This document shows positions 26,861 through 32,000 of a stretch of DNA of 32,000 bases, one piece after another. Both the position numbers and the translations under genes were made by a program. The stretch spans positions 1 through 32,000 of the forward strand of contig JAPSIJ010000002.1 of the NCBI GenBank assembly GCA_031178805.1. Direction: 5' to 3'. This stretch comes from Cellulomonas sp. (GTDB lineage Bacteria; Actinomycetota; Actinomycetes; Actinomycetales; Cellulomonadaceae). Each line of letters starts with the position of its first letter. The first letter of the stretch is position 1. Under the pieces are notes generated by a model. The model had not been told where the DNA came from, did not search any database, and worked only from the letters and a program-made list of their open reading frames with translations.

Positions 26861-28270
26861 TCAGGCGCCGAGCGCCGAGATGAACAGCCGGGCGACGGTG
26901 AAGTAGATGACCAGGCCCGTGCCGTCCACCACGGTCGTGATGAGCGGTCCGGAGCCCACGGCCGGGTCGACCCCCACCTTGCTCAGCACCAGGGGGAGCA
27001 CGGAGGCGATCAGCGACGACCACACGATGATCGCCCCGGCGGCCACGGCGACCGTGAGCGCGACCTCGCCGCCGACCCCGCTGGTCAGCGCCCGCAGCAG
27101 ACCGGCCGCCGCGATGGTGACCGCGACCATCACGCCGGTCGTGACCTCCTTGCGGACCACCCGGCCGGCGTCGCGCAGGCGCACCTCGCCCGTGGCCATC
27201 GCGCGGATCACCGTCGCGGTGATCTGGGTGCCGGCGTTGCCGCCCGCGCCGATCAGCAGCGGCACGAAGAACATCAGCGCGACCACCGTGTCCAGCTCGT
27301 CCTCGTAGTACTGCAGCACGCTGCTGGTGATCGTCGCGGTGATGAACAGCACGAGCATCCAGACGATCCGCTTGCGCCACAGCAGCAGCGGGGACGCCCG
27401 CAGGTACGGCACCTCCAGCGGCTGCGCCCCGCCCTGGCGGACCGCGTCCTCCGTGGTCTCCGCCTCGACGATGTCGGCCACGTCGTCCCCGGCCAGCACG
27501 CCGACCAGGTGCCCGTCGTCCACCACCGGCAGCGCGGACAGCCGGTGGTCGCGCAGCAGCCGCGCGGCGTCCTCGCGGTCGGCGGTCGGGTCGACCGTGA
27601 CGACGTCGTCCCGCATCACCTCGGCGACGAGCACGTCCGGCGCGGCCAGGACGAGGTCGCGGAACGTCACGGCGCCGAGCAGGGCCGGGCCGCCCGCGAC
27701 CGGGTCGCTGGTGACGTAGACCTCGCCGACGTCGGCGGTGGACTCCGGCTGCGCCCGCAGCGCCTCGACCGCCTCGCGCACGGTCATCGTGGGCCGGACG
27801 GTCACCACCTCGGGGTTCATCCGGGCGGCCGCCGACTCCGCGGGCCAGGCGAGCAGCCCGCGCACCACGGCCGACCGGGTCAGCGGCATGGCGGCGAGCA
27901 GCGCGGCCCGCTCGTCGTCCGGCAGCGCGCGCAGCACCTCCACCGCCTCGTCCGGGTCGAGGCTGCCCACCAGCCCCGCGGCGACGGCCGCGGGCACCAC
28001 CTGCAGCACCTCGGCGGCGGCGTGCGGGTCGACCGAGCCGAGCAGCTCGGCCCCCGTGGTCGGGTCCAGCAGGTCGACGAGCGCGCGGACCTGGGCGTCG
28101 GACAGGTCGGCGACCTCGTCGGCGCGCACGCGCGGGTCCGGGGTCTCCTCCAGCCACACCTCGACGGCGCGGCGGGTGCCGACGTCCAGGACGTCGTGCA
28201 GGTCGAGGTCCGCGGGCAGGCCGTGGTGCGGGTGGCGCGGGGGCAGGGTGCGCAGGGTGGAGCGGGTCAT
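26861..28270 (-). CDS. mgtE: MgtE-family Mg2+ transporter with CBS domains (paralog 2)
   Basis: Same architecture as the neighbour: LVDLLDPTTGAELLGSVDPHAAAEVL, CBS pair with LPVVDDGHLVGVLAGDDVADIVEAETTEDAVRQGGAQPLEVPYLRASPLLLWRKRIVWML, GAGGNAGTQITATVIRAMATGE. SD AGGAG before ATG 28270. Confidence 0.94.
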   Translation of the reverse strand: MTRSTLRTLPPRHPHHGLPADLDLHDVLDVGTRRAVEVWLEETPDPRVRADEVADLSDAQVRALVDLLDPTTGAELLGSVDPHAAAEVLQVVPAAVAAGLVGSLDPDEAVEVLRALPDDERAALLAAMPLTRSAVVRGLLAWPAESAAARMNPEVVTVRPTMTVREAVEALRAQPESTADVGEVYVTSDPVAGGPALLGAVTFRDLVLAAPDVLVAEVMRDDVVTVDPTADREDAARLLRDHRLSALPVVDDGHLVGVLAGDDVADIVEAETTEDAVRQGGAQPLEVPYLRASPLLLWRKRIVWMLVLFITATITSSVLQYYEDELDTVVALMFFVPLLIGAGGNAGTQITATVIRAMATGEVRLRDAGRVVRKEVTTGVMVAVTIAAAGLLRALTSGVGGEVALTVAVAAGAIIVWSSLIASVLPLVLSKVGVDPAVGSGPLITTVVDGTGLVIYFTVARLFISALGA

Positions 28271-28505
28271 GGCGGTCTCCTGTCGGGAGTCCGTGCGGCG
28301 GCCCGGCGGCCGCGGGCGGTCGCGCACGGCGGCGCGGACCGGGCGGACGTCCGGCGGGGTGCGGCACCGTCGGCGGCGCGAGGTGCCCGGGCGCAGGGGC
28401 TCGGGCAGCACGCGCCGGGGGCGGCACGGCACGGTCGCGGGGACGGCCGGCGGCGGGCGGGTGCGCAGCACGGGGGCTGGTCGGGGAGGCGCCGCGTCGG
28501 GGCGG

Positions 28506-28521
28506 CGCCGGTGCTCCGGCG
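28506..28521 (-). other. Second stem-loop in the mgtE leader
   Basis: CGCCGG-TGCT-CCGGCG perfect 6-bp stem (plus-strand representation). Confidence 0.55.
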
Positions 28522-28540
28522 ACGCCCGGTGGATCGCAGG

Positions 28541-28564
28541 CGCCCCGCCGCCCGGAGGGGCGGC
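28541..28564 (-). promoter_or_regulatory. Mutually exclusive hairpins directly after the mgtE leader ORF stop
   Basis: Stem A 28547-28553/28558-28564 (GCCGCCC/GGGCGGC, 7 bp, 4-nt loop). Stem B 28541-28546/28557-28562 (CGCCCC/GGGGCG). The stems share nucleotides 28558-28562. Confidence 0.5.
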
Positions 28565-28624
28565 TCAGGCCGGCGTGCGCACGACGGGCGTCGACGGATG
28601 CCGACTACTCGCGGTGTCGTCCAT
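28565..28624 (-). CDS. Putative 19-aa leader peptide MDDTASSRHPSTPVVRTPA upstream of mgtE
   Basis: ATG 28624 preceded by a strong SD (GAGGAGG TGGACCG ATG); stop at 28565-28567 abuts hairpin A. Confidence 0.55.
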   Translation of the reverse strand: MDDTASSRHPSTPVVRTPA

Positions 28625-28795
28625 CGGTCCACCTCCTCGCCGTCGTGCGTCCGGGCCGCTCGGCCCCCGGTCAGCGTACCGGTCACCCGTACCACACGAC
28701 CAGGACCTCCGGCCCCGCTCCCGGGTGGGGTAGGTGGTCGGCGGACGTCGCCGCACGGCCTGGGGACGACCGGCCGGGTGGGCGCCCGGCGCCAC

Positions 28796-28801
28796 TAGGC
28801 T
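28796..28801 (+). promoter_or_regulatory. -10 element TAGGCT of a predicted leaderless recQ transcript
   Basis: TAGGCT-GGACGGC-GTG(28809): 7-nt gap. Confidence 0.6.
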
Positions 28802-28808
28802 GGACGGC

Positions 28809-30920
28809 GTGACGCAGGCATGGGACGACGAGTGGCCGCTGCCCGACGAGCCGCCGTACGACCCCGCCGAGGAGCCCGCGTACGAGCCCGCGCCCCGCGG
28901 CACGGCCCGGGCCGGCGCCGCGACCGGTCGCGCGGCCGGTGACGAGCGCTCCGCGGCCGCGGCCGGCGACCCCGCCGGGGCCCGGCCCGTGGCGCGCCCC
29001 GCCCACGACACCACCGCCGGCCGCAGCCCGCTCGAGGTGCTGCAGCAGGTGTGGGGCTACGACGCGTTCCGCGGCGAGCAGGCCGAGATCATCGACACCG
29101 TGGTGGCCGGCGGCGACGCCCTGGTGCTGATGCCGACCGGCGGCGGCAAGTCGCTGTGCTACCAGGTGCCCGCGCTCGTCCGGCCCGGCACCGGCGTGGT
29201 GGTCTCCCCGCTGATCGCGCTGATGCAGGACCAGGTGGACGCGCTGTCGGCCCTGGGCGTGCGGGCCGGGTTCCTCAACTCGACGCAGGACCTCGGGCAG
29301 CGCCGGGCGGTGGAGCGCGCGCTGCTCGACGGCGAGCTCGACCTGCTGTACCTCGCGCCCGAGCGGCTGCGGGTGCCGGAGACCCTGGCCCTGCTGGACC
29401 GGGCGGCGATCAGCGTGTTCGCGATCGACGAGGCGCACTGCGTGTCCCAGTGGGGCCACGACTTCCGGCCCGACTACCTCGGCCTGTCGGTGGTGCACGA
29501 GCGCTGGCCGCACGTGCCGCGGATCGCGCTGACCGCCACCGCGACCGCCGCGACCCGCACGGAGATCGCCGAGCGGCTGGACCTCACCGGCGCCCGGCAG
29601 TTCGTCGCGTCGTTCGACCGCCCGAACATCCAGTACCGGATCGTGCCCAAGGCCAGCCCGCGGCAGCAGCTGCTCGACCTGCTGCGCACCGAGCACGCGG
29701 GCGACTCGGGCATCGTCTACTGCCTGTCCCGCTCCTCGGTCGAGCAGACCGCCGAGTTCCTGTCCGCGCAGGGGGTGCCGGCGCTGCCGTACCACGCGGG
29801 CCTCGACCGGCAGGTCCGGGCGCGGAACCAGTCCCGGTTCCTGCGCGAGGACGGCCTGGTGATGGTCGCGACGATCGCGTTCGGCATGGGCATCGACAAG
29901 CCCGACGTGCGGTTCGTCGCGCACCTGGACCTGCCGAAGTCGGTCGAGGGCTACTACCAGGAGACCGGCCGCGCCGGGCGCGACGGCCGCCCGTCCACCG
30001 CCTGGCTCGCGTACGGCCTGCAGGACGTGGTGCAGCAGCGCCGGATGATCGACACCTCGGAGGGCGACGCCGCCCACCGCCGGCGGCTGTCGGCGCACCT
30101 CGACGCCATGCTCGCCCTGTGCGAGACCGTCACCTGCCGGCGGGTGCAGCTGCTCGCCTACTTCGGCCAGGACGCCGAGCCGTGCGGCAACTGCGACACC
30201 TGCCTCACCCCGCCGCAGACGTGGGACGGCACCGTCCCCGCGCAGAAGCTGCTGTCCACCGTGGTCCGCCTGGAGCGGGAGCGGAACCAGCACTACGGCG
30301 CCGGCCACCTGGTGGACATCCTGCTCGGCAAGCGGACGTCGCGGATCGAGCAGCTCGGGCACACGGAGCTGTCCACCTTCGGGCTCGGCGGCGACCTGAC
30401 CGACGCCCAGTGGCGCGGCGTCGTCCGGCAGCTGCTCGCGCAGGGCCTGCTCGGCGTGGACGGCGACGGGTACGGCACCCTGCGGCTGACCGAGGTGAGC
30501 GGCGAGGTGCTCCGCGGCGAGCGGCCCGTGCCGCTGCGGCACGACGCCACGCCGGCCGGCCGGTCCCGCGCGGGCGGCGGCCAGCGCCGCAGCCGCGCCG
30601 CCGCCGCGCCCGAGGCGGAGCTCGGCGCCGGGGCCGCGGAGGTGTTCCAGCGGCTGCGCGCCTGGCGCGCGGCGACCGCCAAGGAGCAGGGCGTGCCCGC
30701 CTACGTGGTGTTCCACGACGCGACCCTGCGGGACATCGCCACGACCCAGCCGGGGGACCTGGCCGCGCTCGGGGGGATCGGCGGCGTCGGCGCCGCCAAG
30801 CTCGAGCGGTACGGGCCGGGCGTGCTCGCCGCGGTCGCCGGGCAGGAGCCGGTCGTCGCGCCGGCGACCAGCACCTCGACGGACGCGCCGGCGCCCGGGG
30901 ACGGCGACGCCGCGGACTGA
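28809..30920 (+). CDS. recQ: RecQ-family ATP-dependent DNA helicase
   Basis: [17 protein letters not shown] (Walker A), [19 protein letters not shown] (DEAH and aromatic-rich loop), [25 protein letters not shown], Zn site CGNCDTC, C-terminal HRDC. Confidence 0.97.
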   Translation: MTQAWDDEWPLPDEPPYDPAEEPAYEPAPRGTARAGAATGRAAGDERSAAAAGDPAGARPVARPAHDTTAGRSPLEVLQQVWGYDAFRGEQAEIIDTVVAGGDALVLMPTGGGKSLCYQVPALVRPGTGVVVSPLIALMQDQVDALSALGVRAGFLNSTQDLGQRRAVERALLDGELDLLYLAPERLRVPETLALLDRAAISVFAIDEAHCVSQWGHDFRPDYLGLSVVHERWPHVPRIALTATATAATRTEIAERLDLTGARQFVASFDRPNIQYRIVPKASPRQQLLDLLRTEHAGDSGIVYCLSRSSVEQTAEFLSAQGVPALPYHAGLDRQVRARNQSRFLREDGLVMVATIAFGMGIDKPDVRFVAHLDLPKSVEGYYQETGRAGRDGRPSTAWLAYGLQDVVQQRRMIDTSEGDAAHRRRLSAHLDAMLALCETVTCRRVQLLAYFGQDAEPCGNCDTCLTPPQTWDGTVPAQKLLSTVVRLERERNQHYGAGHLVDILLGKRTSRIEQLGHTELSTFGLGGDLTDAQWRGVVRQLLAQGLLGVDGDGYGTLRLTEVSGEVLRGERPVPLRHDATPAGRSRAGGGQRRSRAAAAPEAELGAGAAEVFQRLRAWRAATAKEQGVPAYVVFHDATLRDIATTQPGDLAALGGIGGVGAAKLERYGPGVLAAVAGQEPVVAPATSTSTDAPAPGDGDAAD

Positions 30921-31879
30921 TGCTCGGCGTCCTCTCGGCCCTCGGCACCATCGCGGTGGTCGTGGGCGTCGGCTGGTTCGTGGGCCGCACCGGCGTGCTC
31001 GGCGAGGGCGCGCAGCGGGTGCTCGCGGCGACGGCGTTCACGGTGGCGACCCCGGCCCTGCTGGTGGACACCATCGCCGGCGCCGACCTGCACCTGCTGG
31101 TCTCCCGCTCCGCGCTCGTGACGTTCGCGAGCACCACGGTGGTCGCCCTGCTCGCCGCCACGGTGCTCGGGCTGGTCCGGCGGCGCCCGGCCGGCGACGT
31201 GGTGGTCGGGGTGCTCGCCTCGTCCTACGTGAACGCGGGCAACATCGGCATCCCGCTCACCGCGTACCTGCTGGGCAGCATCGTCAGCGTCGTGCCGCCG
31301 ACCCTCTACCAGCAGCTGGTGCTGGGCCCGCTGGCGCTGGTCGTGCTGGACGCGCAGCAGCGGCGCCGGCTGGACGCGTCCGTCGCCACCCCGACGGCCC
31401 GGCGGCGGTTCGCGACGCTGCGCACGGTGGTCCGCCGCACGCTGCGCAACCCGGTCATCATCGGCACGCTCGTCGGGCTGGCGCTCGCCGCGCTGCCCTG
31501 GGCGGTGCCGGAGGTGGTCCTGCAGCCGCTGCACCTGCTCGGCGCCGCCGCTCCCCCGCTCGCGCTGCTCACCTTCGGCATGTCGCTCGCCGCGCCGCGG
31601 GTGGCCGCCGAGCGCGCGCCCCGCGGCGACGTGGCGCTCGTGGCGGTGCTGCGGTCGGTGGTGCACCCGGCGCTGGGCATCGGGCTCGGCACGCTGGTCG
31701 GCCTGGAGGGCGACGCGCTGCTGGCGGTCGCCGTCGTCTCGGCGCTGCCGACCGCGCAGAACGTGCTGGTCTACGCGATCCAGTACCGGCACGGCACCGC
31801 GCTCGCCCGGGACGCCGGGCTGGTGACCACGGTGCTCGCGGTGCCGGCGCTGCTGGTGGTCGCGGCGCTGCTCGGCTGA
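30920..31879 (+). CDS. AEC-family transporter (auxin efflux carrier-like)
   Basis: Multiple TM segments; SSYVNAGNIGIPLTAYLLG, LRNPVIIGTLVGLALA, ALPTAQNVLVYAIQY. Start overlaps recQ stop (TGATG). Confidence 0.88.
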   Translation: MLGVLSALGTIAVVVGVGWFVGRTGVLGEGAQRVLAATAFTVATPALLVDTIAGADLHLLVSRSALVTFASTTVVALLAATVLGLVRRRPAGDVVVGVLASSYVNAGNIGIPLTAYLLGSIVSVVPPTLYQQLVLGPLALVVLDAQQRRRLDASVATPTARRRFATLRTVVRRTLRNPVIIGTLVGLALAALPWAVPEVVLQPLHLLGAAAPPLALLTFGMSLAAPRVAAERAPRGDVALVAVLRSVVHPALGIGLGTLVGLEGDALLAVAVVSALPTAQNVLVYAIQYRHGTALARDAGLVTTVLAVPALLVVAALLG

Positions 31880-31886
31880 GCGCCGG

Positions 31887-32000
31887 TCAGGCCCCCGCGG
31901 CCGCGTCCGCGCGGGCGACCGCGGCGTCGAGCGCGGCCAGGTACGCCGCCGGGGCGTCCCGGCGGATGCTGTGCCCGGCGCCGGCGACGGGCACGTGCGT
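31887..32000 (-). CDS. Alpha/beta hydrolase, C-terminal fragment
   Basis: Minus-strand reading THVPVAGAGHSIRRDAPAAYLAALDAAVARADAAAGA*: GAGHSI catalytic-His context near the C-terminus. Truncated by the window end. Confidence 0.6.
   Translation of the reverse strand, partial: THVPVAGAGHSIRRDAPAAYLAALDAAVARADAAAGA

Noticed and set aside
25236-28427. 1063-aa minus-strand alternate-frame ORF over the mgtE pair
   Set aside because: Pro/Arg/Gly-rich frame-shifted shadow of the two MgtE reading frames.
28271-28680. M-box (ykoK) Mg2+ riboswitch upstream of mgtE
   Set aside because: I could not recognise the conserved M-box core in this leader. An Infernal search with the M-box model would decide; a hit would overturn the leader-ORF hypothesis.
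24380-28798. 1472-aa plus-strand ORF opposite iclR and both mgtE genes
   Set aside because: Antisense to clearly coding MgtE/IclR frames; low-complexity His/Arg/Gly-rich translation; an artefact of GC3-driven lack of stops.

Overview
High-GC actinobacterial chromosomal window; a Cellulomonas-like or related actinomycete is an inference from GC content and gene style only. It is densely coding, with no rRNA, tRNA, CRISPR array, prophage or transposase visible. Gene content from left to right: GH13 alpha-amylase-family enzyme (5'-truncated); topA (-); PAP2 phosphatase (-); STAS-like protein (-); VOC protein (+); OmpR/PhoP-type response regulator plus histidine kinase (+); aldo/keto reductase (-); membrane protein of unknown function (-); radA (-) divergent from disA (+); lipoprotein/membrane protein of unknown function (-); mutY (+); ArgA-like GNAT (-) downstream of a TetR regulator (-); SorC-family regulator (-) divergent from glpD-glpF-glpK (+); kdgK (-), eda (-) and an IclR regulator (-); two tandem mgtE Mg2+ transporter paralogs (-); recQ (+); AEC-family transporter (+); and the C-terminus of an alpha/beta hydrolase (-). 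The most interesting signals are non-coding. (1) A 19-codon SD-led leader ORF ends flush against mutually exclusive GC-rich hairpins upstream of the mgtE pair, forming a candidate Mg2+-responsive attenuator. (2) Four CAGG-containing 7-mers recur at exact 11-bp period just upstream of the PhoP-like response regulator. (3) Two operator-like pairs, each spaced exactly 21 bp, lie in the SorC/glpD intergenic region and in the iclR-eda spacer. (4) TANNNT -10 hexamers sit 6-7 nt upstream of several start codons (radA, disA, recQ, PAP2, iclR), indicating leaderless transcripts. (5) Long perfect hairpins lie between the glp genes. (6) A 64-bp palindromic element is embedded in the low-complexity N-terminal extension of the GNAT gene.
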